Assembly (NCBI RefSeq): GCF_004341625.1
Contig: NZ_SLZG01000015.1
Span: 62,001 to 126,000 of the forward strand
Source of the DNA: Rhizobium sp. BK376
GTDB taxonomy: Bacteria > Pseudomonadota > Alphaproteobacteria > Rhizobiales > Rhizobiaceae
Reading direction: 5' to 3'
Length of the DNA stretch: 64,000 nucleotides
Both the position numbers and the translations under genes were made by a program. This document shows positions 9,200 through 18,214 of this stretch, piece after piece. A model generated the notes under the pieces. The model searched no databases and was not told the origin of the DNA. It worked only from the letters and a program-made list of their open reading frames with translations. Position 1 is the first letter of the stretch. Each line of letters opens with the position of its first letter.

Positions 9200-9952
9200 T
9201 TAGGAGGCGACAGCGCGGACTTCGTGAGCCCCGGTGATGAGGCCGATTATTTCCTGGGGTGTCGTCTTGCGTGTCTCGCGGACCGCGATGCATCGCCCAT
9301 GGCGCATGACCGAGATACGGTCCGACACCTCGAAGACGTCTTGGATATTATGGGAAATCAGCACGACCGATTTTCCTTGTTGGCGCAGTCGGACAACGAA
9401 ATCGAGAACCTTGCGCACCTCGGCGACGGCGAGCGCGGCGGTCGGCTCATCCATGATGATCAGTCGCGCATCCATATTGAGAGCTCGGGCAATTGCGACG
9501 CCCTGGCGCTGGCCGCCGGACATCTGCTCGACCCAGCTATCGATACTCGGCACGTGTACGTCGAGTTGGGCCAGAAGCTCGGTGGTGCGATTGCGCATGG
9601 CCTGCAGATCGAGAAAGGGAATTCCCAGACGCGGGCGCTTGATCTCGCGACCGAGGAAAATGTTGTCGACCACCGTCATTTTCCCGGCGAGGGCAAGCTC
9701 TTGATAGATTGTCGCCACGCCGCTTTTCCAGGCATCCTGAGGAGATCGAAACCGGACGAGCTCTCCAAGCATCCTTATCTCGCCTTCGTCAGGCACGTGT
9801 GCGCCGGACATGGTTTTGATCAGAGTCGATTTCCCGGCGCCATTGTCGCCGACAAGTGCCATGACCTCGCTGTCTGCAACCTCGAAGTCGACATGGTTGA
9901 GCGCTACCAGCCCACCGAAGCGCTTCACAATTCCCGACATCCTGAAGACCAT
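9200..9952 (-). CDS. Sugar ABC transporter ATP-binding protein, single domain
   Basis: The 250-residue ATPase has a Walker A of GDNGAGKSTLIK (about 35-46), the signature MSGGQRQGVAIARAL and the Walker B LIIMDEPTAAL. Classical RbsA proteins carry two fused nucleotide-binding domains. This is the half-size version (as in FrcA or some XylG-like proteins) and must dimerise to power the two-permease importer. Its Walker motifs, Q-loop region and D-loop look intact. It is the first transporter gene after the LacI-PfkB fusion, with a 64-base gap, and is probably in the same transcript or under a promoter in that gap. Confidence 0.9.
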   Translation of the reverse strand: MVFRMSGIVKRFGGLVALNHVDFEVADSEVMALVGDNGAGKSTLIKTMSGAHVPDEGEIRMLGELVRFRSPQDAWKSGVATIYQELALAGKMTVVDNIFLGREIKRPRLGIPFLDLQAMRNRTTELLAQLDVHVPSIDSWVEQMSGGQRQGVAIARALNMDARLIIMDEPTAALAVAEVRKVLDFVVRLRQQGKSVVLISHNIQDVFEVSDRISVMRHGRCIAVRETRKTTPQEIIGLITGAHEVRAVAS

Positions 9953-10016
9953 TTTCGTTCCCTGCTTTTAAGCCGGTGTTCTTGTTCGCACCGTGCTTCT
10001 TCGTTTCAGCCGCGCA

Positions 10017-11198
10017 TTATCGCGAAGCCATTCCTAAGACTGGTCGTAGTTCCGCTTTCAGCTCTTCAAAGGTTGACACCCGACCCTGGGCACCCTCCGC
10101 GGTCGTTGTCAGGCTGCCGGCAACTGCCGCGTAACGGGCGGCCTCCTCAAGGGTAGCGCCGTGAAGCCACAAGCTGAGGAAAACACCCGCGAAGGCGTCG
10201 CCGGCTCCCGTGGCGTCCACCCGCTCGACAGGCAAGGCCGGCACTTCGATCTGGGGGCCGCCGCCGCGTCTAAAAACGACCGCTCCGAATTCTCCAAGGG
10301 TCAGGACCACGTCGCCGCGTCCTTTGACGCGTGAGAGCGCGTCATGGGTCTGTTGGATCATTGTCGAAATCGGCGTGCGAAAATCGAATATCTCGCGAAG
10401 CGTCACATCATTGACGAATGTCAAGTCGACATGCTTCACCAGATCAAGAAAGGCGGCCGGAGTGCGCGAGCTTTCCGGCAGACCGGTCGAATGGAGACTG
10501 ACGCGCCATCCAGCCTGGTGAAAGCGGTCGATCGAACTCATCATCCGCTCATAGTGAAAGCCTTCTATATGAAGACATGCCGGGCGCGTTTCCGGCTGCA
10601 CATCCATATTGGCGGTCAGGTCGACTTCGCTCAGTTCGAAAGGCTCGTTTATGATCGTCCGGCTGCCGTTCAGCTCGATGATGACGATTGCGCGTGAGAG
10701 CCTGTTATTGAAAGGACGCTTGATCGGCAGGGCGTGAACGCCGCGTTTTCCAAGTTCATGCAGTGCCCAGTCACTGTCAGGGTCGTCACCGACGGCGGTG
10801 GCTAGCTCGACGTCCAGCGCGAATGGTGCGCCGACACCTGCCGCGGCAACGGCAAGATTTGCTGCAGGACCGCCGAGTGCCTTTTCGATATGGCGCGCTG
10901 TGACGCGATCGTCGCGATGAGGCAGGACCGCGACCCTGCAGAGATAATCCACGCTGATATAGCCGACCACGAGCAAACGCGGCAGTCCGCCAAGGTCGCG
11001 TTGCCTCCCGGCGGAATGCCCCGAAAGCGAACGCGCAATCGCACTGGGCCGATAGGCGAGGGAGGCGATGGCTTTCTCAATACGTTCGCGCGTTGCGTCT
11101 TTGACCGTCGCGGTTCCATTTATATAGTTCGACACCGTACCGATGGAGACACCGGCAGATCGAGCGACATCGGCAATGGTTGGACGTTTGCGGTGCAT
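10017..11198 (-). CDS. LacI-type HTH fused to PfkB carbohydrate kinase (repressor-kinase)
   Basis: The 393-residue protein begins with a full LacI DNA-binding domain (about 1-60: PTIADVARSAGVSIGTVSNYIN, then YRPSAIARSLSG hinge helix). Instead of the usual periplasmic-binding-like sensor it continues into a complete PfkB sugar kinase (about 72-390: LLVVGYISVDYL, LGGPAANLAVAAAGVG, VDATGAGDAFAGVFLSLW). Both domains keep their key residues, including the catalytic Asp of the GAGD signature. I infer a repressor whose sensor is a kinase fold, so binding or phosphorylation of the sugar could control DNA binding. The frame is continuous and both parts are well formed, so a sequencing artefact is unlikely. 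It heads the sugar operon, with a perfect palindrome 15 bases upstream. Confidence 0.88.
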   Translation of the reverse strand: MHRKRPTIADVARSAGVSIGTVSNYINGTATVKDATRERIEKAIASLAYRPSAIARSLSGHSAGRQRDLGGLPRLLVVGYISVDYLCRVAVLPHRDDRVTARHIEKALGGPAANLAVAAAGVGAPFALDVELATAVGDDPDSDWALHELGKRGVHALPIKRPFNNRLSRAIVIIELNGSRTIINEPFELSEVDLTANMDVQPETRPACLHIEGFHYERMMSSIDRFHQAGWRVSLHSTGLPESSRTPAAFLDLVKHVDLTFVNDVTLREIFDFRTPISTMIQQTHDALSRVKGRGDVVLTLGEFGAVVFRRGGGPQIEVPALPVERVDATGAGDAFAGVFLSLWLHGATLEEAARYAAVAGSLTTTAEGAQGRVSTFEELKAELRPVLGMASR

Positions 11199-11212
11199 GA
11201 GACAATCTTATT

Positions 11213-11226
11213 TTGAAGCGCTTCAA
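11213..11226. promoter_or_regulatory. LacI-type operator (perfect palindrome)
   Basis: TTGAAGCGCTTCAA is a perfect 14-bp palindrome with a central CG step, the usual form of LacI/GalR-family operators. It ends 15 bases before the start codon of the LacI-PfkB fusion, so autoregulation of the operon is the simplest reading. I did not see a second copy elsewhere in the sugar locus. Confidence 0.75.
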
Positions 11227-11564
11227 CGCTACCAAGCGAACTCGACGGCCTCAATAGTTTTTCATTTTAAGTTTGCAGCGATCATGTGCGAATATGTGAT
11301 GGCGGAAGGGGTATTGCGGAACGAAATTCTGATTGGCGCCTGCAATTGAAAATTTTTCAATTATTTGATTGCTCCCAGCAGTTTGTAAAGACGAGGAGCC
11401 GCCGCGCTGCCTGCAATACCGGTGCTAGTCTCTGGCGAGCCAGCAGTAAATTCCACCGCGGACGTTTTCCTTCGAGCCGGTTAGAGAACGGGCCCTTTCG
11501 ATAAGCGCGTCATCCAGATTAATGGTCGATCGCAAGATCCCACTGTTGACTGACGGCACAGAAA
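11227..11564. other. Intergenic stretch between the LacI-PfkB gene and decayed TPR gene
   Basis: About 340 bases. The part next to the operator should hold the promoter of the minus-strand sugar operon, in an AT-rich tract around 11250-11370. The remainder looks like the lost 5' part of the plus-strand relic that follows; no intact gene was seen. Confidence 0.5.
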
Positions 11565-12185
11565 TTGAGGGGGCCGGAAGATGATGAGGTTATAAAGAGC
11601 GCTGCCATTCTCATCTTTCGAACCGAGCCGGAGGATCCGGATACGCTGCGGCTGCTCATACAATTGTTCAACGCGGAAGAGGAGGTGGAATATTTCCGGA
11701 CATTCTTTGAGCAACGGAAGGAATTGCTTTCCCGAGCTCTTGATGCCTCCCGTACCACTGTCGACAGGACGTCTACTAAAAAGGCGCCGGTAGCGCGGCG
11801 CCCGACGGCATCCTCCATATCGATCACAAGCGTTCCCTCTTCGCCTAAGAAATACCCCAGGACGGTCATTCCCCGCCTTGCTTTGCTCCCGCCGAACAAC
11901 GCGCATCGTGATCCGATGGTTGGCATCCTTGCGTCATCGTTGATCGAAGACGTCACGATCGGATTCTGTGCCCTCAACAGCCTTGAAGTCATTGCGCCTC
12001 ACACGGCCATCCAGATCAGCAATAGATTGGAAGAACAGCCCGGTACCTTCAAGCGCTATGACATCAACTACGTTCTCGACACTCGATTGAGCGGCGCCGA
12101 CGATAACGATATCTCTTTATTCGTTCAGCTGATCCATCCGGATAACGCCGAGATCATATGGGCCGAACGGTATCACCTCGACTAG
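11565..12185 (+). pseudogene. 5' fragment of a regulator/TPR gene ended by in-frame TAG
   Basis: This frame encodes about 206 residues whose second half matches the conserved linker found before TPR repeats in CadC- and adenylate-cyclase-like regulators: RLALLPPN, GILASSLIEDVTIGF, YDINYVLDTRLSG, and VQLIHPDNAEIIWAERYHLD. It then meets TAG at 12183-12185, and the same frame continues without a shift into the TPR reading frame at 12192. The N-terminal DNA-binding or catalytic domain expected in the family is absent; only degenerate sequence precedes it, and no good start or ribosome binding site is visible (TTG at 11565). I read this as a pseudogene, unless the stop is a sequencing error or is read through. 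Confidence 0.65.
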
Positions 12186-12191
12186 TCACAG

Positions 12192-13025
12192 TTGATGCGC
12201 CGACGTCGCGACCTCTCCCGACGAATTGCCCTTTCCGTGGTAGGCCGGATCGAAAACGATGAAATCACACGTACCTACATCGAGCGGAACGCGGTCGCTT
12301 ATCATCGCTACCTCGTGGGACGCCATTATCTCAATCGCCTGACGCTCCCCAATTTACGTCGCGCGCGCAAGGAATTGAAGGCTGCACTGGAAGATGGTCA
12401 AGATTTCGCACCAGTGCTGAGTTCGCTTGCCCGCACCTACGCCAAGGAATGGCTTCTCACTGCGCGCGGGGACGTCGATTTGTTGAAGACTGCCTCAGCC
12501 TGTGCGACGCGGGCGATCGAAACACGGAACGATTCCGCAGATGGACATCGTGAATTGGGGATTGCCAATCTTCTTCAGGGTTCGATCGATGAAAGCGTTA
12601 GCGCTCTGGAATTGTCGGAAACCCTGAGCCCGCCTTACGCCGATATCATCGCCGACCATGCCGACACGCTGGTTCATTTTTCACGGCCGGATCTCGCGCT
12701 GCAGAAGATCGAACGAGCAATTCAGCTTAATCCCATGAGCCCTGACTCCTATTTATGGACCGCGGCGGGCGCGAGCTATTGTCTCGGCAACTTTATTGGC
12801 GCGCTCAGCTATATCGATGAGATGGAAGATAGTGATCTTGCCGACCGGCTCTCGGCCGCAAGCTGGGCGATGCTGGATAACGACGAGAAGGCGAAATTCT
12901 TCGTTCATCGAGCACGTGAAGCAAACCCTCAATTCGACGTCGACAAATGGCTTGCTGTCTTACCCCTGAAAGAACAGTGGCAGAAAGACATTTATCGGGA
13001 AGGCCTAAAGAAAGCTGGATTCTAA
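12192..13025 (+). CDS. TPR-repeat protein, 3' part of the interrupted gene
   Basis: About 277 residues of helical repeats, with blocks such as NLRRARKELKAALEDG, ASACATRAIETRNDSADGHRELGIANLLQGSIDESVSALELSE split among TPR units, and ALQKIERAIQLNPMSPDSYLW. This is the C-terminal TPR region of the regulator whose upstream part is separated by a single in-frame TAG. The local ATG at 12195 has no convincing ribosome binding site, so independent translation is doubtful. If the stop were absent, the combined product would be at least 485 residues with the usual linker-plus-TPR architecture. Confidence 0.55.
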   Translation: MMRRRRDLSRRIALSVVGRIENDEITRTYIERNAVAYHRYLVGRHYLNRLTLPNLRRARKELKAALEDGQDFAPVLSSLARTYAKEWLLTARGDVDLLKTASACATRAIETRNDSADGHRELGIANLLQGSIDESVSALELSETLSPPYADIIADHADTLVHFSRPDLALQKIERAIQLNPMSPDSYLWTAAGASYCLGNFIGALSYIDEMEDSDLADRLSAASWAMLDNDEKAKFFVHRAREANPQFDVDKWLAVLPLKEQWQKDIYREGLKKAGF

Positions 13026-13057
13026 AATCAACCATCCACTTGAAAGGGACTACCAGA

Positions 13058-13277
13058 ATGGCAAAAGTTGTTATCGTCGGTGTGACCGGTGAAAAAGGAC
13101 CTTTGGATTGCAGATCTCGACGCGGGCACGATCGTGCCCCTTGCCGATCCAACGGTCGGAAATCTCAAAACGGTCAGCGATTTCCGCGCAAGCGGCGCCT
13201 CGGTGGTCAAGGGTGTCGACGTGGCGATTTCTATACAGACCGCAGCCGCAGCCGCAAGCGGCCATCTCGATGGCTGA
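13058..13277 (+). pseudogene. Small conserved protein with a single-base frameshift
   Basis: An ATG at 13058 preceded by AAAGGGA opens MAKVVIVGVTGEKG. After the A-rich run near 13090 the sense passes into another frame reading LWIADLDAGTIVPLADPTVG, then SGASVVKGVDVAI and ending at TGA 13275-13277. Joining the two frames by removing one base gives a coherent protein of about 72 residues. The first 14 residues look like a nucleotide-binding strand-loop, but I do not recognise the family with confidence. It sits 32 bases after the TPR relic, in a decaying region, so a true frameshift mutation is plausible; an assembly error at the homopolymer is the alternative. Confidence 0.5.
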
Positions 13278-13294
13278 TCCAGCTAAAATCGGGT

Positions 13295-13317
13295 GAGGCC
13301 TCGATTGTCGAGGCCTT
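13295..13317 (+). terminator. Stem-loop, possible terminator
   Basis: A perfect 9-bp inverted repeat AGGCCTCGA / TCGAGGCCT with a 3-base loop lies 18 bases after the frameshifted small gene. No T-run follows, so intrinsic termination is only possible, not proven. Confidence 0.45.
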
Positions 13318-13399
13318 GCGTCCCATGCCAGGAACGTCGTTTGCCGATCCATAACTGCAATTGAGGCAGCATCCGTTAGCGGTGCCTTGAGCTATCCGT

Positions 13400-13755
13400 G
13401 TTGAATTCCATCCCGCTTTGATCCGGCTCGCCACAGACAGGCCGATGGAATATCTGGATATTTTGAGGGACACTATGGGTCATCGTGAAACGGCAATTGT
13501 GGGGTGCGGATAAAAACTTGGACTGGTTTATCCTTTGAGTCCAAGACTCTCTTGGTATTCGATGGGACTGAGAGAACCAAGCGAGATCTTGATCCGTTTT
13601 TAGCCGTCCAAAGAAGCCTTCGCACGCCGCGTTGTCAGGTGAGCAGCGAGTGAGGTTGGCATCTGCGATCCGCGAGAGCCAGCCTGGCCAGCGATAGTGA
13701 GCGCCACGATCGGAATGGACGACGGGCCGGCCATCCGTATCGACCACCGTCTAGA
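13400..13755 (-). mobile_element. IS3-family insertion sequence fragment (orfB 3' part, internal deletions)
   Basis: Read on the minus strand, this encodes VVHSDRGAHYRWPGWLSRIA (the second Asp region of the IS3/IS150 DDE transposase) followed by CSPDNAACEGFFGRLKT with the final catalytic Glu. Compared with the copy at 26.9 kb, a stretch of roughly 90 bases is missing inside the Glu region. The outer end TGTTGAATTCCATCCCG is shared by both copies. No orfA and no complete orfB remain, so the element is inactive. Confidence 0.8.
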
Positions 13756-13895
13756 TGCGCTTCCGCCGGTCGGATGCCAACAGTCTGTCGGTCGCCGCGG
13801 TATAGGCTCATGGGCTGACAGCCGGTTGAGGCCTCGGGCTTGCGGAAACGATCGCCCGCGCATTGCTGCGCGGGCGATGGTTTTATGTGCTAGTA

Positions 13896-16241
13896 TCAGT
13901 ATTCCGTCCAATCCTGCTGCAGCTTGTTCAGCGCTGCATTGCCTCTTGCGGCCATGGCCGGGCGCGAGACCGGAGAGGAGGCGGTGACCAGGGCAGGGCC
14001 CGGGCTGCGTTTCGGCGCACGATTGCCGCCGGCCGCTCCGCTGCCATTGCCGGTCTGGAAGGTGCCGAGCAGTTCGCCGAGGCGGGTGCTCTCCTGCGAC
14101 AGGCCGGCGCCGGCAGCATTCATCTCCTCAACCATGGCGGCGTTCTGCTGTGTGGCCTGGTCCATGTGGTTGACGGCGCTGTTGATCTCAGACAGACCCA
14201 TGGACTGCTCCTGGGCGGCCGTCGCGATCGCATCCATGTGCTGGTTGATCTGCTGCACGAGATCGGCGATCGCAGCGAGACCTTCACCGGTATCGTTCAC
14301 GAGGCGCACGCCCTCGCTGACGGCAACTTCAGAGTTGCCGATCAGGCTCTTGATTTCCTTGGCGGCATTCGCGGAGCGCTGTGCCAGTTCGCGGACTTCC
14401 TGGGCGACGACGGCAAAGCCCTTGCCCGCTTCGCCGGCACGTGCGGCTTCCACGCCGGCATTCAATGCGAGCAGGTTGGTCTGGAAGGCGATCTCGTCGA
14501 TGACGCCGATGATCTGGCTGATCTGCCGCGACGAATGCTCGATCTTGCCCATGGCGCTGACGGCATTGTTGACGACCTGGCTTGAGTTTTCGGCACGCGA
14601 ACGCGCACCGCGCACCAGATCGCGCGCATCGCCGGCGCGCTGCGAGGTCGACTTCACATTGGCCGTAACTTCCTCAAGCGCGGCAGCGGTCTCCTCTAGC
14701 GAAGCGGCCTGCTGTTCTGTACGCTTGGCGAGATTGCCAGATGCCTGCGAAATCTCGTAGCTGCCGCTGCTGACTATCGACGCGGCATGGCCGACACCAC
14801 GCATGGCATCGCGAAGCTGACTGACCGACAGGTTGAAGTCATGGCGAAGCGCTTCGAATTGCGGCGCGAGCGCCGTATCGATTTCACAGACGAGATCGCC
14901 CGATGCGAGCCGACGCAGACCGGCAGCGAGCGCGCCCGTCGCCTGCATCAGGCGGTCTTCGGCTTCCGCCTCGGCGCGCCGCTGGAGTTCGGCGCGTTCG
15001 CGCTCGGAGGCGACGCGCACTTCCGCAGCCTGCTCTTCGAGCGCCACGTTGCGAATGGCAGCCTGCTGGAAAACCTCGACCGACCGAGCCATCTCGCCAA
15101 TCTCGTCACGGCGTCCCACGCCGCCAACCTGAATATCCAGATTACCTTGCGCCAGAGCTGCCATCGAATGCGTGATGACGCCAATCGGCTTGGTGACGCG
15201 GAAGACGATGACGCAGATGCCGATGATGCTGATGACGGCGGCTGCGAGGAAGGTGAGCGCGTAGATCGTGAAATCAGCGATGGCCTGGGAATGGCTGGCC
15301 TGGGCGGAAGCGACCATGCCGTCTGCAGCGGCAGCAGCGGTATTGGCGATGAAGAGAAGGGCGGCGTTGCCCATCGGTCGCCAGACATCGAGCGACATTG
15401 GCGCCTTCTTGCCGGCAGCGAATGTGTCGAGAAGGGCTGCGCGCTTCTGGCCGAAGTCGCCGCCGAAATAGCCGGTCTGGGTCGCCTGGTGGGCATCCTT
15501 GATGACAGCGGGCGTATCGGGATGATCGACGAGGACGCCGACCTGCTTCCAGGCGAAGTTCGCGGCGTAGTCGTTGAGTTTGATCGTACCCAATTCCGCC
15601 GGCGTCATCGTCGCGCCGGCACCGATTGACATGTTCAGCTGCAGGTTCGAGGCACCGGCAAGCGCACGCGTCGACCAGGCCAGCGAGCGGATCTGGATCA
15701 TCGCGGTCATCGACGGGTCGCTCTCGCGAACGCGCGCTTCCGTGGCCGTCGAGCCATTTTCCAGCGCCGTCAACAGCTGCTGTCCGAGATTGAGTGTATC
15801 GTCCTGCAGGGCGGGATCGCGGTCCGCAACCTTCTTGGTGAGCGCACCGTCCAGCTTGGAGCGGAAAGCCACCACCTGGTCGAACGTGTTCATGACATCG
15901 GCGATCGGCCCTTTGAGCGCGCTATCATCGATGCCCGCGTAAATGGACTTCGCGCTCGCCATAGCCGTATCCACAAGGCCGCGATCCTTTGCCAGGGAGG
16001 CGAGCGTTGCGGTGAGCGCATCGGGCTCCATCTTGGCGGCAGAGGAGCCATCGCCACGTTCGTTGCGGAAGGCCGCGAGTGACTGGAAGAGAGCGCGGTC
16101 GAGAGCGGTCAGTTTCGAAACGTCGCTGAAGACCCCAGCTCTGCGGTAAGCATCCATCGCGGACGATGCGGTGAGCACGCATATCACCGTGCTAAGAAGA
16201 AGAAATATCCCGACCAATACATTTCGGATAGACAGAGTCAT
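13896..16241 (-). CDS. Methyl-accepting chemotaxis protein
   Basis: From ATG 16241 the protein has 781 residues; a longer in-frame start at 16337 lacks a hydrophobic leader and is less likely. It has a first membrane segment at about 8-30 (VLVGIFLLLSTVICVLTASS), a roughly 300-residue periplasmic region, a second segment (FLAAAVISIIGICVIVF), and a HAMP domain (VTKPIGVITHSMAALAQGNLDI). The signalling hairpin contains EIAFQTNLLALNAGVEAARAG and the tip region. It ends with DWTEY, the tether-type pentapeptide (xWxxF/Y) used to recruit CheR/CheB. The ligand is unknown, and no che genes are nearby. It is a single transcription unit. Confidence 0.93.
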   Translation of the reverse strand: MTLSIRNVLVGIFLLLSTVICVLTASSAMDAYRRAGVFSDVSKLTALDRALFQSLAAFRNERGDGSSAAKMEPDALTATLASLAKDRGLVDTAMASAKSIYAGIDDSALKGPIADVMNTFDQVVAFRSKLDGALTKKVADRDPALQDDTLNLGQQLLTALENGSTATEARVRESDPSMTAMIQIRSLAWSTRALAGASNLQLNMSIGAGATMTPAELGTIKLNDYAANFAWKQVGVLVDHPDTPAVIKDAHQATQTGYFGGDFGQKRAALLDTFAAGKKAPMSLDVWRPMGNAALLFIANTAAAAADGMVASAQASHSQAIADFTIYALTFLAAAVISIIGICVIVFRVTKPIGVITHSMAALAQGNLDIQVGGVGRRDEIGEMARSVEVFQQAAIRNVALEEQAAEVRVASERERAELQRRAEAEAEDRLMQATGALAAGLRRLASGDLVCEIDTALAPQFEALRHDFNLSVSQLRDAMRGVGHAASIVSSGSYEISQASGNLAKRTEQQAASLEETAAALEEVTANVKSTSQRAGDARDLVRGARSRAENSSQVVNNAVSAMGKIEHSSRQISQIIGVIDEIAFQTNLLALNAGVEAARAGEAGKGFAVVAQEVRELAQRSANAAKEIKSLIGNSEVAVSEGVRLVNDTGEGLAAIADLVQQINQHMDAIATAAQEQSMGLSEINSAVNHMDQATQQNAAMVEEMNAAGAGLSQESTRLGELLGTFQTGNGSGAAGGNRAPKRSPGPALVTASSPVSRPAMAARGNAALNKLQQDWTEY

Positions 16242-16737
16242 AGTAACCCCACTCACGTTGCTGCTGGTGTCTAGGTGCTGGTTGGCATCTCGACGGGTGA
16301 ATGTGCTGAAACCGCTTGCTTGATTGCGAATAGGCAATCCGCTGGCCGTCGAGACTTGCTCGTTCGCAGGCTCATCATGGCCAGTCCAGTACGATTGAAA
16401 GATAGTGATGTACTTATTGAGACAGCATTAATTTAGCTATTGATGCGGCCGTGAATGTGCTCGATTTTTCGATTATTTTTTAATAAGTGGCAGGTCGCAA
16501 TCGGCACGAGCATCGCTAATATTTGTTTCAATTAATGAACGTTGGCCGGAGTTATGGCAAACTACTCCTTTCTCCTGATCAACTGATGGCCTCAATCAAT
16601 AGCTTTATTGATCCGATCAAGGTTGCCAGATACGAGCAGCAAACTCGTCGGCCCCACCGTGACTGCGACTCAACTGTGGTCGCACCGGACAAGATTGCCG
16701 CTCCTGGCATATGATTGCCCACATGGCTTCCGAAAAT
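16242..16737. other. Gene-free region upstream of the chemoreceptor
   Basis: About 500 bases, AT-rich between 16400 and 16620. It contains the chemoreceptor promoter region; no gene, tRNA or clear repeat was recognised. Confidence 0.5.
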
Positions 16738-17967
16738 TCAAATTCCGGCGGACGCCTTGTCGCCGCTTTCGGCAGCTGTTCCGTGAGCTGCCTGATCGGT
16801 TCTGCTCTCGATCTCGACCTTGCATCCGACATCATGCGTCTTCAACGCTTTTGTCAAACATAGAGCTGTGATGATGATCGGAAGGCAGACGAGATATGAG
16901 ACCCTGATACCAGCATGTTCGGCGACAAAGCCAAGCAACGGTGGTGCCAGGAAGAACACGACGAACGACATTTGCGCCAGCGCCGCGACATTTAGATGGG
17001 CCGGGCGATCGATCCTCTGCGCCGCTGCAGAAACAGCGAGTGGGTAAACCGCGCTGCAGCCGGCGCCCATCAGCCCAAAACCGACCAGTGCGACATAGGG
17101 GTGCGGCGCAAGCCAAACGGCGCAGAGACCTGCCACCGAGAGAGCAAGGAGAAAGGTTGCAACGGTGCGCGCACCAAATCGGTCGACGAGCGGATCGACA
17201 AACAGTCGTGCCACCGCCATGAAAAAGGTAAACAATGTTAGCCCAAGGCCGCCGATGAAGGGCTCAACCGCAAACACATCGCGCATGTAGATGGCTGACC
17301 AGTCGATGCCCGCACCCTCTACCAGAAAAGCTGCAATGCCGATCACGCAGAGAGGCAGAAGCCCCAGAGTCGGCAGTGCGATGCTCGGAGCTGCCGCATG
17401 TTCGAGCCCGGGGCGGGCCGGTGCGCTCTTCATGCCGTAAATGAAAATCGTGCCGACGATCAGAGCGAAGGCGAAGGTTAGCGCGAGATGGAGCTGCATT
17501 GGAACACCCGCCTGACGAATGCCCGAGGAAACGAGAGCGGTCAGAAAAAATCCGAGACTCCAGAAGCCATGTGCCCGGTTCATCACCCCACGGCCAAGTT
17601 GCGCTTCGATGCGGTCGATCTCGACATTGAGATTGATCTCCAGCGCCCCGGCCAGCAGACCTTCACAAAACAAAATGAGGAAAACCAGTGGCGCGAAGCC
17701 GGCCCAGGGAACGCTAGCCAACAGCGCGGACGTGCCGAGCACGGTCAGGAATGCCGTCCTGCGCGCTCCAAACCGTGCAATGAGGGGCGACGCGAAGGTT
17801 AGGGAAATCAGCGCGCCGATTGCCGCGCCGATCAGCGTCAGGCCCAACTGGGATTTATTGATGTCCAACGCCACTTGAAGATCAGGCAATCGCGAAAGCA
17901 GCGCGCCCATCGATGCGGCGAACAGAAAGAAACAGGCATAGATCCGGTGCTGGGGCTGGATATGCAT
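16738..17967 (-). CDS. Major facilitator superfamily transporter
   Basis: The 409-residue protein shows about twelve hydrophobic segments. The MFS loop 2-3 motif is present as ASPLIARFGARRTAFL and its repeat as FVDPLVDRFGARTVATFLL. The sequence FCEGLLAGALEINLNVEIDRI and the overall pattern resemble the FucP/YbjJ-like group of MFS proteins. The substrate cannot be inferred, and no metabolic gene is adjacent. The C-terminal 45 residues are hydrophilic and cytoplasmic. It is monocistronic, 247 bases downstream of the GFA gene on the same strand. Confidence 0.88.
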   Translation of the reverse strand: MHIQPQHRIYACFFLFAASMGALLSRLPDLQVALDINKSQLGLTLIGAAIGALISLTFASPLIARFGARRTAFLTVLGTSALLASVPWAGFAPLVFLILFCEGLLAGALEINLNVEIDRIEAQLGRGVMNRAHGFWSLGFFLTALVSSGIRQAGVPMQLHLALTFAFALIVGTIFIYGMKSAPARPGLEHAAAPSIALPTLGLLPLCVIGIAAFLVEGAGIDWSAIYMRDVFAVEPFIGGLGLTLFTFFMAVARLFVDPLVDRFGARTVATFLLALSVAGLCAVWLAPHPYVALVGFGLMGAGCSAVYPLAVSAAAQRIDRPAHLNVAALAQMSFVVFFLAPPLLGFVAEHAGIRVSYLVCLPIIITALCLTKALKTHDVGCKVEIESRTDQAAHGTAAESGDKASAGI

Positions 17968-18214
17968 TCAGAAGCTCCGAATGTGATGAGTTTGACAGTT
18001 CGCACCTTCTTTGCGAGGGCGACGAAACGAACTATCTTGAGTGGCGTTCTCCGGGATATCTGGTGTTGACAAGGACTGCAACCGTCGCAGTTGCTGCCTG
18101 GCGTCCGCCGACCTCATGCCAAGTCTGCGATCGGCAAGAACACATACGATCATCCCATCTTGCGTCAAGGGTCGGTGTTATTCTCCTACATTGTTGCATA
18201 TCCCTCGGTTGCTT

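Noticed and set aside
8753..10156. 467-codon plus-strand frame across the binding-protein and ATPase genes
   Set aside because: It crosses two well-supported minus-strand genes with clear motifs and has no protein features of its own.
11481..11992. Two minus-strand frames overlapping the decayed regulator gene
   Set aside because: The plus-strand frame shows the conserved linker of TPR regulators; the minus frames show nothing recognisable.
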